Positions 42,901 to 49,972 of a stretch of 64,000 bases of DNA are shown one piece after another (positions within the stretch are counted from its first letter, which is position 1; each line of letters starts with the position of its first letter). Location: assembly GCF_001661495.1 (NCBI RefSeq), contig NZ_BDDT01000002.1, positions 620,001 to 684,000 on the forward strand, in the 5' to 3' direction. Both the position numbers and the translations under genes were made by a program. This DNA comes from Pseudoalteromonas prydzensis. Lineage in GTDB: Bacteria; Pseudomonadota; Gammaproteobacteria; Enterobacterales; Alteromonadaceae. The notes beneath the pieces are model-generated. The model saw only the letters and a program-made list of their open reading frames with translations, was not told the origin of the DNA and did no database searches.

Positions 42901-44803
42901 TCTGGCAACTACAGTTACGGCCTACTTTGAAGTTGTGGCTGGATTGCCTGAGTTGACTAACACAGATACAGACAATGACTTATTGCCTGATAATTTTGAA
43001 GGCTATCAAGATCTTGATAATAATGGCTTAGTTGATCATTTAGACGCAATTAGCGCATGTAATGTGATGCCTGAGCAAATAGCTGAAACATCGCAATTCC
43101 TTGTGGAAGGTGAAACTGGAGCATGTTTAAGAAAAACCTTTACCCAGACCGAAAATATTACTGTAGCAATGCGAATATTTGCCGATCAGCTTCCTGAAGA
43201 TCTCGCAATGATAAATACAGGTGGGTATTTCAGTTTTGTTGTATCTGAGCTTGAACGTATAGGAGATAGCTATCGAATCGTATTCCCACAACGGATGCCA
43301 ATCCCTGCAATGGCTGTATATCGTAAGTTTATTAATGGTGAATGGATAAACTTTAATACTGACAATGGCGATCAGGTCTATTCTGCCCATGGCGAACGTG
43401 GTTACTGCCCTGCACCGGGAAGTACACAGTGGCAAGTGGGTCTTAAAGAAGGGGATTGGTGTGTGCAATTACTTATCAGCGATGGTGGAGATAATGATGC
43501 AGACGGGATGCAAAATGGACAAATCGTTGACCCCGGTGGTGTTGCAGTATTAATGGGTAATAATACACAGCCGATCACTCAGCCTGATGCAATCACCATA
43601 GCGGTTGGTGAGCAAATGATGTTTGATGTACTTAGTAATGACACTGATGCGGATGGTGATACACTCATATTAACGGGTGCCATAGCGGACTTTGGCCAGA
43701 TAAGTATTGTTGATAACCAAATACGTTACCGCGCACCTGCTGACTTTATTGGTACAGATACGCTCACTTACAGTATCTCCGATGGCCAAGGCGGCACCGC
43801 ATTTGATAATGCGAAGGTGAGCATTATTGTCAACAGTGCACCCACAACGGCAGCTGATACAGCGGCAACCAATGATCGCACACAAATAGTTATTGATGTT
43901 TTAAGTAACGATAGTGATATAGATGGCGACCTATTAACTGTTACAAATGCAACGGCTGTACAAGGTTCGGTGACTATCAACGCCGATAGTACATTGAGCT
44001 ATCAGCCAAAAGCAGGTTTTGAAGGTATTGACCTCGTTGAATATACAGTTTCAGATAGTAAAGGGGCAACCGCTAAAGGTGAGGTGAAAGTGACTGTTAA
44101 AGCTTATCAAGCCACTATAATTGAAAATAGCTCTTCTGGGAGTTTAGGTGGGGGGATTGTGTTGCTTATAATTGGCGCCGTGCTCCTTCGTCGTCAGCCA
44201 AAACTTGCGCCTTGGGCATTACTTGCAACGGTTAGTATCATTAACCCGCCTGTATATGCAAGTAACTGGTCTGTTGATGGCACACTTGGGAAAGCCGCCG
44301 TTGCGGGCGCTATCAGCTATAAGGAGCAAGATGAATTAGTGCGCAGTGAGTATGACGATAGTGATGTTAGCTGGTCTATTGGGGCATATTATACTTTACC
44401 GACGAATTGGCAATTTGGAGTACGCTATATTAATTTAGGTGAGGCTAAGAATACGTTTGTTGGTGAAACGCTTGACCCTGCAACTGCACAAGCAGATTTT
44501 GCAACTACGGCTCCAATCTTGTCACAAGGACCAGCAATACAATTAGGATACGTACTACCGTTATTTGAACAACTCAAAGGTAAGGTATACCTTGGGGCAT
44601 TTAAGTACCATTATACCATTGACAGCCAATTAAATTCGCAGCCGGCCTCATCGCATCATGAGAGTAATACGCGGCCCTATTTGGGGGCGCAATTAGCCTA
44701 TTGGTTACTAGAAAATACAGCGGTTACCATCAACTATAGCCATTATAAGTTGAGTGAAAATGATGTGAATGAATGGGCGCTCGGTCTGCAATATCAGTTT
44801 TAA
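30986..44803 (+). CDS. Giant Ig/cadherin-like repeat surface protein with C-terminal beta-barrel
   Basis: 4605 residues. N-terminal signal peptide (LPVLLSGGAFASVA); a choice-of-anchor-D/ASH-like domain about 160-275; Calx-beta domains about 390-620; seven Ig-like 100-residue repeats about 823-1522; then many cadherin-like/tandem-95 and He_PIG modules. Residues 1660-2209 and 2610-3159 are an almost identical duplication. Near 3993 there is a calcium-binding type DTDNDLLPDNFEGYQDLDNN, then a choice-of-anchor-U-like domain. At about 4380-4405, SSSGSLGGGIVLLIIGAVLL then RRQ resembles a GlyGly-CTERM tail, but a second hydrophobic stretch and a ~178-residue beta-barrel ending in Phe follow. AGGAG lies nine bases before the ATG. 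Likely a secreted adhesin or biofilm protein. Confidence 0.88.
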   Translation: MNVVPVKRTILSAVLPVLLSGGAFASVASSRRSIRMNNMESKFQPYEIKKQSNKVNPFDAFAAGNKKATQNVQAGTADNNDAQQTMAFLREQGLLNTSVTETSIVSGDSDISASDTMIRKVFAFDDYCLLTTGYCLTYVTGTFSCNIQGGTFGFCGGPAPAPEIDVLENGSTTLSENFGNVEANGSSAITKTFLVKNTGNANLTLSNIAITAGASHFSVQNNGCGPFPATLVSGASCSVVVAFATTSLASVSGNLRITSNDSDESSYNIALQGTGVDTTAPAISNVSIANSSAKVGDTVTATITVSNDSDNYTTGSGGISGTIAGYSVTNLSKTNNSTYTAQFTITDGGQDIAAGSNVPVSITLSDSSGNTSSTYNTAITQANDAIYANLPNVSVSTADGNLGEDGDTEVITVSLSNSLNNQWPVAITTALAFNDTNNSGSDLDYIVDSATVTINAGSTSGSVTATGKPDTFYDAAVNENFAVSLSSASTGTITGSAVTVTIIDAESAPVVSLGLTDTNLTENSGSSTLSATLSVPTYENVTVNLGYSGTATSGSDYNTPVSSMTIFAGDINTTTAITSIDDATEEGTETIVIDLNSVSGGSASESGIQQQTLTILDDDDNTAPVIALVTAVTTPTNDSTPNFIFSSNEAGTISVAGSCGLSSSTTASVGNNTVTLTQTDNNSVLADGTYNNCSVTVTDAANNTSSVLSIPAFTIDTTAPVYTSVIQTGDGTYKSGEIITFNLNLGEAGLIVTADLTVLDSDFSSSSSLTDNSDGTYSITTAALNSNGNMQEGSAIAVTFIATDPANNSLNNSSLTLLLDKSAPASLTINTPIEGDDIVNASEDDTVLITGAGAEANAAVNISIDAVNAATTADGSGNWTLSGNELDISALNNGTLTVSATQTDSAGNTSVATTTTITLDNTAPTAVTINTPIAGDDVVNAAEDDALVINGAGAEAGATVDINIDGVNSSVTADGSGNWTLSGNELDISALVNGALTVSATQTDSAGNISPTATAQIELDNLVPTTLTIDTPIATDDIVNASEDNSVLVSGSGAEAGATVVVNIDGVNASVTADASGNWTLSGNELDISALSNGALTVSATQTDNAGNTSVAATTTITLDNSVPTAVTINTPIAVDGLVNAAEDNAVLVSGAGAEAGATVNVSIDGVNAATTADASGNWTLTGNELDISALSNGTLTVSATQTDSAGNISAAATTTITLDNTAPTVVTINTPIAGDDVVNATEDDALVINGAGAEAGATVNVNIDGVNTSVTADGSGNWTLSGSELDISALVNGALTVSATQTDSAGNVSPAATTIITLDNIAPTALTINTPIEVDDIVNASEDDSVLVTGAGAEANASVNVNIGAQSQSVTADASGNWTLSGNELDISALSNGALTVSATQTDNAGNTSVAATTTITLDNSAPTAVTINTPIEVDDIVNASEDDSVLVTGAGAEANASVNVNIGGQSQSVTADASGNWTLSGSELDISALSNGTLTVSATQTDSAGNMSPAATTTITLDNTAPTGHAVSVDQSVINASNESAMSVTLTNLEGSGSLTYQVSDGSNSVSGIATISAVAQQITGIDVTTLAEGVLTISAIITDAAGNASAAVTATVTKKYNVAPVLSGSPSTTTAEDAAYSFIPTLTDSDTGDTHTFSIINKPSWADFNTNTGELSGTPDNSNVGSYANITIGVSDGTASASLAPFTLMVTNTNDAPVGQNFSFNLDEAATLTVALANGLLSNASDDDTGDTLTAVGVSQPQFGSLTLNSDGSFSYQHDGSENHADSFTFQVRDSDGALSAVHTVTLTIAAVADAPIAMGDSATTDEDTAVNFSLVDNDTDAEGDLVAASAAIVLPASKGMVSITNGIATYTPNANETGVDTFTYTVKDAALNTSAAATATVTITPVNDMPVVQAVNINVDEDTPSVATALRSLATDVEDTTPTGDITIVSSPTSGQVVLDQVAGTFVYTPDANVTGQDSFSYTLTDSEGGVSLPATVTVNIGAVNDRPVVADDSISTDEDTVTTVAILANDSDVEDSGFNAANVSLENKGTGAGMYDFAEVSVNLDGSLAITPSQDVNGVFSFTYTLTDSDGLSSTPATVTLTINAVNDAPVAVDNTAQLQEEGSFEVNILGNDSDIDSGDSLDISSVTVVSAPSNGQTQVTVTGAIIYTANTNYFGSDSFSYTVKDSNGAVSNVATVTMTVEPVNDAPVAQAQTLSLDEDASLLITLLATDIENDSLTYRIDNDVTQGTLSQQSSDSWLYTPTPDFNGSDSFTFIANDGALDSAPVNVSLTVNAVNDAPVATADSVSVNEDSTITISLAASDIEGDTLTYQISTQPQNGAVTLTGSQAVYQGDSHFFGTDSFSFIANDGTVDSAPADISVNVTSVNDVPVISGTPTLSISEKIAYSFTPTAADTEGDSLTFSITNKPSWLSFNGTTGLLSGTASNSDVGVYSNIIISVSDGMDTVSLPAFNVTVVNVNDAPMISGTPALNVDQDALYSFTPTANDIDGDSLSFSIANKPSWAGFDNNTGQLSGTPSNDDVGMTSNVVISVSDGAIITALSGFNITVNNVNDAPTISGTANTTVSEDSLYQFIPSVNDIDGDSLSFSISNKPSWADFNTNTGELSGTPDNSNVGSYANITIGVSDGTASASLAPFTLMVTNTNDAPVGQNFSFNLDEAATLTVALANGLLSNASDDDTGDTLTAVGVSQPQFGSLTLNSDGSFSYQHDGSENHADSFTFQVRDSDGALSAVHTVTLTIAAVADAPIAMGDSATTDEDTAVNFSLVDNDTDAEGDLVAASAAIVLPASKGMVSITNGIATYTPNANETGVDTFTYTVKDAALNTSAAATATVTITPVNDMPVVQAVNINVDEDTPSVATALRSLATDVEDTTPTGDITIVSSPTSGQVVLDQVAGTFVYTPDANVTGQDSFSYTLTDSEGGVSLPATVTVNIGAVNDRPVVADDSISTDEDTVTTVAILANDSDVEDSGFNAANVSLENKGTGAGMYDFAEVSVNLDGSLAITPSQDVNGVFSFTYTLTDSDGLSSTPATVTLTINAVNDAPVAVDNTAQLQEEGSFEVNILGNDSDIDSGDSLDISSVTVVSAPSNGQTQVTVTGAIIYTANANYFGSDSFSYTVKDSNGAVSNVATVTMTVEPVNDAPLGIAQSLVLAEDDTLLITLIGSDIENDVLSYRIEEGALHGALVQQSNDSWLYTPNTNYNGSDSFSFVVNDGQLDSATTAVSLVITAVNDAPTLSAQSANVDEDTAVVINLLGNDIEGDTLTYSIVEQPAHGTATISGEQLTYQSNANYFGEDEFSYIANDGQLDSAPSTVSVTINSVNDIPTITGVPSGAVNENSQYSFMPMATDNDGDNLSFSIENQPQWLAFDTTTGQLLGVPSNADVGSYTDITLSVSDGVATQSLTPFTLTVVNVNDAPMISGTPTLTVAQDVSYSFMPTVSDIDNSNLMFTIVNKPNWATFNSATGLLTGVPSRTDVGIHSNILITVTDGDLSNTLSPFSIDVTYVNAPPVANDMQLTIDEDTNISISADVSDSDNDNLVIEVVTQPQFGSLMLQGQVFSYQPQADYHGNDSFSYLVTDGEARSAIATAAITIRSINDTPVAEPDSFSLPYQQSGRYMLDVLANDSDVDGHAITIVGAKASVGTLSIVEQQLQYELSASIQGSVTIEYIITDPEQALSTGTAIVTITDGAENAPSITAPADILVNATGLFTRVDLGTAMAIDSQGNPLAVSVLDNKVIFAPGIHQVYWQAVDSNGRVAIASQQVRVNPQVSLAKNRIVAEQQNYTTHVYLNGPALDYPMVVPYTISGSADADDHDLVSGEVVIESGVMADINFTVFADNVVEADETLIITLDESLNLGGQSSNTITISEANIAPNVSVMISQGSEQRPFVLANDDLVTITAMVSDNNPDDSTSISWLADDERIIKQASSEHEFTFSAKDLDIGVYTVQVTATDDASQSLATTVTAYFEVVAGLPELTNTDTDNDLLPDNFEGYQDLDNNGLVDHLDAISACNVMPEQIAETSQFLVEGETGACLRKTFTQTENITVAMRIFADQLPEDLAMINTGGYFSFVVSELERIGDSYRIVFPQRMPIPAMAVYRKFINGEWINFNTDNGDQVYSAHGERGYCPAPGSTQWQVGLKEGDWCVQLLISDGGDNDADGMQNGQIVDPGGVAVLMGNNTQPITQPDAITIAVGEQMMFDVLSNDTDADGDTLILTGAIADFGQISIVDNQIRYRAPADFIGTDTLTYSISDGQGGTAFDNAKVSIIVNSAPTTAADTAATNDRTQIVIDVLSNDSDIDGDLLTVTNATAVQGSVTINADSTLSYQPKAGFEGIDLVEYTVSDSKGATAKGEVKVTVKAYQATIIENSSSGSLGGGIVLLIIGAVLLRRQPKLAPWALLATVSIINPPVYASNWSVDGTLGKAAVAGAISYKEQDELVRSEYDDSDVSWSIGAYYTLPTNWQFGVRYINLGEAKNTFVGETLDPATAQADFATTAPILSQGPAIQLGYVLPLFEQLKGKVYLGAFKYHYTIDSQLNSQPASSHHESNTRPYLGAQLAYWLLENTAVTINYSHYKLSENDVNEWALGLQYQF
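33453..35552 (+). repeat. Seven tandem 300-bp repeats (Ig-like domains)
   Basis: Seven consecutive 300-bp (100-codon) units in the giant gene, each with INTPI...VNA(S/A)EDD, GAGAEA, SGNWTLSGNELDISAL, LTVSATQTDSAGN and ITLDN. Period length is exact; units differ by scattered substitutions. The array is prone to expansion or contraction by recombination. Confidence 0.92.
35963..37612 (+). repeat. 1650-bp internal duplication, copy A
   Basis: Matches 38813-40462 with five differences noted by eye (about 99.7% identity), offset exactly 2850 bp. The length is 550 codons, so the duplication keeps the frame. Confidence 0.93.
38813..40462 (+). repeat. 1650-bp internal duplication, copy B
   Basis: Second copy of 35963-37612. 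The 1.2-kb spacer holds other cadherin-like and He_PIG modules. Sequence flanking the copies diverges abruptly on both sides, typical of a recent recombination or conversion tract. Confidence 0.93.
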
Positions 44804-44820
44804 TTACGCTCTTTGGATAA

Positions 44821-44847
44821 CCTATCGGCAATGATAAGGCCGATAGG
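44821..44847 (+). terminator. Probable terminator of the surface-protein locus
   Basis: CCTATCGGC (44821-44829) pairs with GCCGATAGG (44839-44847), 17 bases after the stop; the tail is short (TGACTTTT). Confidence 0.6.
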
Positions 44848-44912
44848 TGACTTTTATAGCGATATCAAAAAAAACCATATTAGCCTCGTTTTATCTGCCA
44901 TTTCTTGAGACT

Positions 44913-45248
44913 TTAGTTGTTAGCAGCTGTCACCATAATGGCTATTTCGGTGGTGTAGTCACGAACATATAGGCTGATCCGAACCGTGTTGTTATCGATT
45001 GTGTAAAACAAAGTACGACGCGTATTATCACCTGTTGTCAGTTCAGGCTGTCCAAGTGCTTGCTGATAGAAAGCGGTTACAGCTGAAATCGACTGAGCAA
45101 CATAGCCAGTTTGTATTAGCGGGTAGTCATCACTAATTTCTAAAGATTGCTTAAAGTCCACGGGTAAGGGGATGCGCTCTAAATTCGCAGCACAGGTAAA
45201 GGTTGTTAGGCATATCGTTAGCAGTAGTGGTGTTATTATTTTTATCAC
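44913..45248 (-). CDS. Small secreted hypothetical protein
   Basis: 111 residues with a signal peptide (IKIITPLLLTICLTTFTCA, with cleavage near Ala20). The mature part has YPLIQTGYVAQSISAVTAFYQQALG and a beta-rich end (NTVRISLYVRDYTTEIAIMV). Not recognised. It lies 29 bases after mnmC in the same direction and is probably co-transcribed. Confidence 0.7.
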   Translation of the reverse strand: MIKIITPLLLTICLTTFTCAANLERIPLPVDFKQSLEISDDYPLIQTGYVAQSISAVTAFYQQALGQPELTTGDNTRRTLFYTIDNNTVRISLYVRDYTTEIAIMVTAANN

Positions 45249-45277
45249 GTTAGTTCCAAAGCACTTGTGTGGCTAAG

Positions 45278-47332
45278 TTAAATTTTATTACGAATTAAAT
45301 CGCGAACAATAAAGCGAGCAGGGTGAATAGCTTGGCTTACTCGCTCACTGAGTGGCAGTGGTTCATTGTTAAGAGCGGCAATTAAATGCTCCGCACACAA
45401 AGGCGCGCTGCATAAGCCGCGTGCACCAAACCCGGTTAAAAGGTGCAAACCTTGCTGCGGTTTTTGTAAGGCTTGATATTGGTAACGTTTACCCAAACGT
45501 AAATTGGCAAATGCTTGTATATAATCACTTTGCTGCGCCCATTCCCCCGCCATTGGCAGATGATCAATAAAACTGCACCGTACCGAGGCTTTGGCTGCAG
45601 TGACTTTTCCTAAGCTAGTTGCAAACTCGGTTTGCCCATAAAAGTTCAGTAGTTGCTCTCGGTTAGTTTGGTTGTCTTGCTCGGTGACCGCTCGGCTTTT
45701 TGAATTTTTCTCGAACGTTGCGCCCATGCAATGGTGGTCTAAGTATGCGGGAGTAAAATAACCTTTATGGCATAACACTGTTTTTAGCTGGCGTGATGCT
45801 GCGCTTGCTTGCACATGAGACACTTGACCACGCACGCCAACAATCGGCAAAGACTGAGTTTGCGTAAAGCGGTCACTGTGTTCGCCCGCGCAAATAATGA
45901 CATCACTAAATGGGCCAAATTGTTGTCCGTGACTTTTTAGTAACCAACCTTGAGAGGTTTTCTCTAGTGCTTCGATGTCACAATTAAAATGGCTCTGAAT
46001 AGCAGTAAGCGCTTGAGCTTGTTGAAACAGCGCATTCACTAATTGAGGGGGATTTACCCAACCACCCAGTGGAAAATACACACCAGAATAGCCTGTGCAT
46101 ACACCGGCAATTTCATCACCTTGCTCTGGCGTTACGCTGTGCATGAGCTCAGTTGGCCACAGCTGTTTGCTTTCAATACTTTGATGACGATCGGCCAGGG
46201 GTTGTTTTACTGCATGCTGCAGGACCCCACACCATTGGTGATCATAGTTAAAACCATTGTCAGTTAATTGTTGATATAAGCGCTTTGCATATAAAAAGCT
46301 ATGTGCAAATAGTTCACTGTGCGGTGAATTCTTGGCTTGTAAGTGTGGGTAAACTGCGCCCTGCACATTATGTGATGCGCCCATTGCAAGTTGCGAGTCT
46401 TGGCAAAATAACTGAGCGCCGATACCGCGCTTGGCTAAGCTATATATAACCGCGCTACTGGCAATTCCCCCGCCAATAACCGCGACATTGCTTAATGCAC
46501 TTGGCTGATGAGCAAAGTAAGCTGGCGTAGAGTGTGCATCATTAGCTTGTGTTAAATAACCAGTTAGCATTTCTCTTTTATTACCGTGGCCTTTTACTTT
46601 TTGTACTGTAAATCCGGCCTCTGCAAGCCCTCTGCGTACAAAACCTGCTGCTGTGAAGGTGGCAAAGGTTGCACTAGTGCGAGAAAGATTCACCATTGCG
46701 TTAAATAGTGATTGTTGCCACATTTCGGGGTTTTTACTCGGTGCAAAACCATCAAGATACCACGCATCGATAAGCCCCTGCGCAGGGCTACTCATTGTTG
46801 CAATCGATTCTTGTACATCACCAAAATGTAAATCGAGAATAATTTGACCATTATCAAATTCAAGACGATGGCAGCCAGCGAGGTTTATCGGATATTTTTT
46901 TAATAACTGGTCAGTTAAAGGGGCTAAAGTTGGCCACACTTGCAAGGCTTTTTTTAGCTCTGTCGCTTTAATCGGGTACTTTTCAAAGGAAATAAAATGT
47001 AAGCGTTTCACGTTTTGTTGTTCTAAATTGTGAACTTCTCGATTAGGATGCTGCCTATTGGTTAAATGATTTTTAAATTGCTGCCAGGTATTTAAAAAAT
47101 TAAGTCCAGTACCAAAACCTGTTTCTGCAATAACAAAATGAGTTTGGTCATGATTTTGTAACCGATACGGCATATTATTTTGTTGATAAAAGACATAATC
47201 GGACTCAGACAGGCCATCATCGTTTGAAAAATAGACATCGTTAAAATTGTCTGCGACGGGTGTACCTAAGTTATTAAAGTGGATTTCAGCGTTTTTGATC
47301 ATGGCATGCAATAAATGAGTACTTTTTTTCAT
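45278..47332 (-). CDS. mnmC: Bifunctional tRNA mnm5s2U methyltransferase/oxidoreductase MnmC
   Basis: 684 residues. The N-terminal SAM-dependent methyltransferase (FVIAETGFGTGLNFLNTWQQ; WYLDGFAPSKNPEMW) and C-terminal FAD oxidoreductase (NVAVIGGGIASSAVIYSLAK; GFGARGLCSAPLCAEHLIAA) together convert cmnm5(s2)U34 to mnm5(s2)U34 in tRNAs made by MnmEG. The start at 47332 is tentative; an ATG ten codons in (47302) gives MIKNAEIHFNN, closer to the family N terminus, and neither has a clear ribosome-binding site. It is divergent from fabB, the same neighbourhood as in E. coli. Confidence 0.96.
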   Translation of the reverse strand: MKKSTHLLHAMIKNAEIHFNNLGTPVADNFNDVYFSNDDGLSESDYVFYQQNNMPYRLQNHDQTHFVIAETGFGTGLNFLNTWQQFKNHLTNRQHPNREVHNLEQQNVKRLHFISFEKYPIKATELKKALQVWPTLAPLTDQLLKKYPINLAGCHRLEFDNGQIILDLHFGDVQESIATMSSPAQGLIDAWYLDGFAPSKNPEMWQQSLFNAMVNLSRTSATFATFTAAGFVRRGLAEAGFTVQKVKGHGNKREMLTGYLTQANDAHSTPAYFAHQPSALSNVAVIGGGIASSAVIYSLAKRGIGAQLFCQDSQLAMGASHNVQGAVYPHLQAKNSPHSELFAHSFLYAKRLYQQLTDNGFNYDHQWCGVLQHAVKQPLADRHQSIESKQLWPTELMHSVTPEQGDEIAGVCTGYSGVYFPLGGWVNPPQLVNALFQQAQALTAIQSHFNCDIEALEKTSQGWLLKSHGQQFGPFSDVIICAGEHSDRFTQTQSLPIVGVRGQVSHVQASAASRQLKTVLCHKGYFTPAYLDHHCMGATFEKNSKSRAVTEQDNQTNREQLLNFYGQTEFATSLGKVTAAKASVRCSFIDHLPMAGEWAQQSDYIQAFANLRLGKRYQYQALQKPQQGLHLLTGFGARGLCSAPLCAEHLIAALNNEPLPLSERVSQAIHPARFIVRDLIRNKI

Positions 47333-47419
47333 TATTTTACGTGTTTTCTTTGAAATAGTCTGGCGTTATTTATAAGCTAGAGGTTCAGAGTACAAGTGTA
47401 CGCTAGAAAGCTGACCACT

Positions 47420-47448
47420 TTGTCGTAAGTTTCAGCGTAAAATAGAAT
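47420..47448 (+). promoter_or_regulatory. Probable fabB promoter
   Basis: TTGTCG (47420-47425) and TAGAAT (47443-47448) with a 17-base spacer, 31 bases before the start. The spacer contains CAGCGTA, which recalls the FabR operator half-site, but no full palindrome is present. Confidence 0.5.
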
Positions 47449-47479
47449 ACAATTTAGTATCAAGCTAAGGTAATTACCC

Positions 47480-48691
47480 ATGAGAAGAGCCGTTATTACG
47501 GGCATCGGTGTTGTATCAAGCATCGGTAACAACAAAGAAGAAGTATTAGAATCGTTAAAAACTGGTAAGAGTGGTATCGCTTTTAACCCAGAATTTGCTG
47601 AATATAAGTTACGTAGTAACGTATCGGGCAAAATTGATATTGACGTTAAAGAGTTTGTTGATCGTAAAGCAATGCGCTTTATGGGCGATGCCGCAGCTTA
47701 TTCATATATCTCTATGGCTGAAGCTATCGCAGATTCAGGGTTGTCTGATGAGCAAGTATCAAATGAGCGTACGGGGATCATTGTGGGTTCCGGTGGTGGT
47801 TCATCTAAATGGCAAGTAGAAGCCGCTGACATTTTACGTGAAAAAGGCGTAAAACGTGTTGGTCCTTATATGGTGCCACGTACTATGGCCAGCACAACGT
47901 CTGCGTGTTTAGCAACACCGTTTAAAATTAAAGGCGTTAACTATTCAATCAGTTCAGCCTGTGCAACCTCTGCACACTGTATTGGCAACGCAGTAGAACA
48001 AATCCAATTAGGTAAACAAGACGTTGTTTTTGCCGGTGGTGGTGAAGAGCTACATTGGACTTTAGCAATGGAATTTGACGCCATGGGTGCACTTTCTACT
48101 AAGTACAATGAAACGCCAGAAAAAGCATCTCGTACTTACGATGCTAACCGCGATGGTTTTGTTATCTCAGGCGGTGGCGGTATTGTAGTGGTTGAAGAAC
48201 TTGAGCATGCCCTTGCACGTGGTGCGCACATTTATGCTGAAATAGTTGGCTACGGCGCGACTTCTGATGGTTATGACATGGTTGCTCCTTCTGGCGAAGG
48301 TGCTGCACGTTGTATGCGTCAAGCAATGCAAGGCGTTGACAGCATTGATTACTTAAATACTCATGGCACATCTACACCGGTTGGCGATGTTAAAGAGCTT
48401 GGCGCGATTCAAGAAGTATTTGGTGGTAAGTCACCAATGATCAGCGCAACAAAAGCAATGACAGGCCATGCACTTGGTGCGGCTGGTGTTCATGAAGCTA
48501 TTTTCTCGTTACTTATGTTAGAGCACAACTTTGTTGCGCCTTCAATTAATATTGATGAGTTAGATGAGCAAGCTGCAGGCTTAAACATCATCACTGAGCG
48601 TAAAGACGTTGAACTAAATACTGTTATGTCTAACAGCTTTGGTTTTGGTGGCACTAACGCCACATTAGTAATGAGTAAATATAAAGGCTAA
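47480..48691 (+). CDS. fabB: 3-oxoacyl-[acyl-carrier-protein] synthase I
   Basis: 403 residues. KAS I condenses malonyl-ACP with acyl-ACP and is needed for unsaturated fatty acid synthesis. Catalytic residues are visible: Cys in [16 protein letters not shown], His in [11 protein letters not shown] and His in [12 protein letters not shown]; the N terminus [18 protein letters not shown] matches FabB rather than FabF. Taken together with neighbours mnmC (divergent) and pdxB (downstream), this is the E. coli-like fabB locus. A terminator follows. Confidence 0.97.
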   Translation: MRRAVITGIGVVSSIGNNKEEVLESLKTGKSGIAFNPEFAEYKLRSNVSGKIDIDVKEFVDRKAMRFMGDAAAYSYISMAEAIADSGLSDEQVSNERTGIIVGSGGGSSKWQVEAADILREKGVKRVGPYMVPRTMASTTSACLATPFKIKGVNYSISSACATSAHCIGNAVEQIQLGKQDVVFAGGGEELHWTLAMEFDAMGALSTKYNETPEKASRTYDANRDGFVISGGGGIVVVEELEHALARGAHIYAEIVGYGATSDGYDMVAPSGEGAARCMRQAMQGVDSIDYLNTHGTSTPVGDVKELGAIQEVFGGKSPMISATKAMTGHALGAAGVHEAIFSLLMLEHNFVAPSINIDELDEQAAGLNIITERKDVELNTVMSNSFGFGGTNATLVMSKYKG

Positions 48692-48717
48692 TTTGGTTCA
48701 AGCTAATTAGTTTAGAA

Positions 48718-48741
48718 GCCGAGCAACTTGCTCGGCTTTTT
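48718..48741 (+). terminator. Terminator of fabB
   Basis: GCCGAGC (48718-48724) pairs with GCTCGGC (48730-48736), followed by a T-run. Confidence 0.85.
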
Positions 48742-48803
48742 CGTTTTCAAAACTGGCCTATGTTCGTTACAATAGCGGCTCTTCGTGCCTACTGGACTTG
48801 TTA

Positions 48804-49922
48804 ATGAAAATTCTTGCGGATCAAAACATGCCACTCGTTGAGCAATACTTTGCTGATTTTGGTGAAGTAACGCGTTTTGACGGTCGTACATTGCAAAGTG
48901 AACAGCTAATAGATGTTGATGTATTATTAACGCGTTCAGTCACGCAAGTGAGCGAGGCACTGTTAAGCCACGCAAATAAATTACAGTTCGTCGGTACGGC
49001 GACCATTGGCATCGACCACATTGACACGGATTTACTTAATCAACGCGGTATCACTTTCTCCAGTGCTCCAGGTTGTAATGCTGTTGCGGTTGCTGAGTAC
49101 GTGATCAGTAGCTTGTTTGCACTGAGCCAAGAAAATGCCACTAGTGTGCAGGGTAAAACCATCGGGATTGTCGGTGTTGGTAGTATAGGCAGTTGTTTAC
49201 GAGAAAAACTCGCTGCACTTGACGTAACCGTGCTGCTGTGTGACCCACCCAAGCATGAAGCTGGGCAACTAGCAGAGCATATTGATATAGATGAGTTACT
49301 CGCTAAAGCAGATATAGTTACTTTTCATGTGCCACTGGTCACTACTGGCAAGCACAAAACGTTACATTTAATGGATAAAGCTCGTCTAGCTGCACTTAAG
49401 CCAGGCACTATCGTGATCAATGCCAGTCGTGGCGATGTCATTGATAATCAGGGGTTGTTAGAAATGATGCAGAACGGCGCTCAATTAGATTTAGTGCTAG
49501 ATGTATGGGAAAACGAGCCGAACATCCTGACTGAACTACTCGATTATGTGCGTTTTGCAAGTGTGCATATTGCTGGGCATACCCTTGAGGGTAAAGCTCG
49601 TGGCACGCAAATGCTCTATCAAAAACTGTGTGAGCTTAAAGACGTACAAGCAGATAAAACGTTAGCTGATTTTTTACCAGTACCTGCCATTACCCACGTC
49701 ACTTTACAAGAAACCTTCAGTGTTGCTGACCTGGGGCAATTGCTCCATCTTGTTTATGATGTGCGTCGTGATGATGGTATTTTACGCCGTAATTTAGCAA
49801 CAGACGGCTTTGATAGTTTACGCAAAAACTACCCGATCCGTCGTGAATTTAGCACTGTAAACATCACTGGCGCGAAACATAATAAAGCACTGCTATCAGG
49901 GCTTGGTTTCGTAACCGAATAA
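48804..49922 (+). CDS. pdxB: Erythronate-4-phosphate dehydrogenase
   Basis: 372 residues; oxidises 4-phosphoerythronate in pyridoxal-phosphate synthesis. It starts MKILADQNMPLVEQYFADFG, with the D-2-hydroxyacid dehydrogenase features TIGIDHIDTD, APGCNAVAVAEYV, the NAD-binding GIVGVGSIGSCL and the catalytic Arg/Glu/His triad region (NASRGDVID; WENEPNI; HIAGHTLEGKARG). The C-terminal PdxB dimerisation domain is present. An in-frame TTG two codons upstream is rejected. Confidence 0.96.
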   Translation: MKILADQNMPLVEQYFADFGEVTRFDGRTLQSEQLIDVDVLLTRSVTQVSEALLSHANKLQFVGTATIGIDHIDTDLLNQRGITFSSAPGCNAVAVAEYVISSLFALSQENATSVQGKTIGIVGVGSIGSCLREKLAALDVTVLLCDPPKHEAGQLAEHIDIDELLAKADIVTFHVPLVTTGKHKTLHLMDKARLAALKPGTIVINASRGDVIDNQGLLEMMQNGAQLDLVLDVWENEPNILTELLDYVRFASVHIAGHTLEGKARGTQMLYQKLCELKDVQADKTLADFLPVPAITHVTLQETFSVADLGQLLHLVYDVRRDDGILRRNLATDGFDSLRKNYPIRREFSTVNITGAKHNKALLSGLGFVTE

Positions 49923-49972
49923 TCTAATTTTAAACAGCGGCCATAAGGGCGGTTGTTAAACGAGGAATACAC

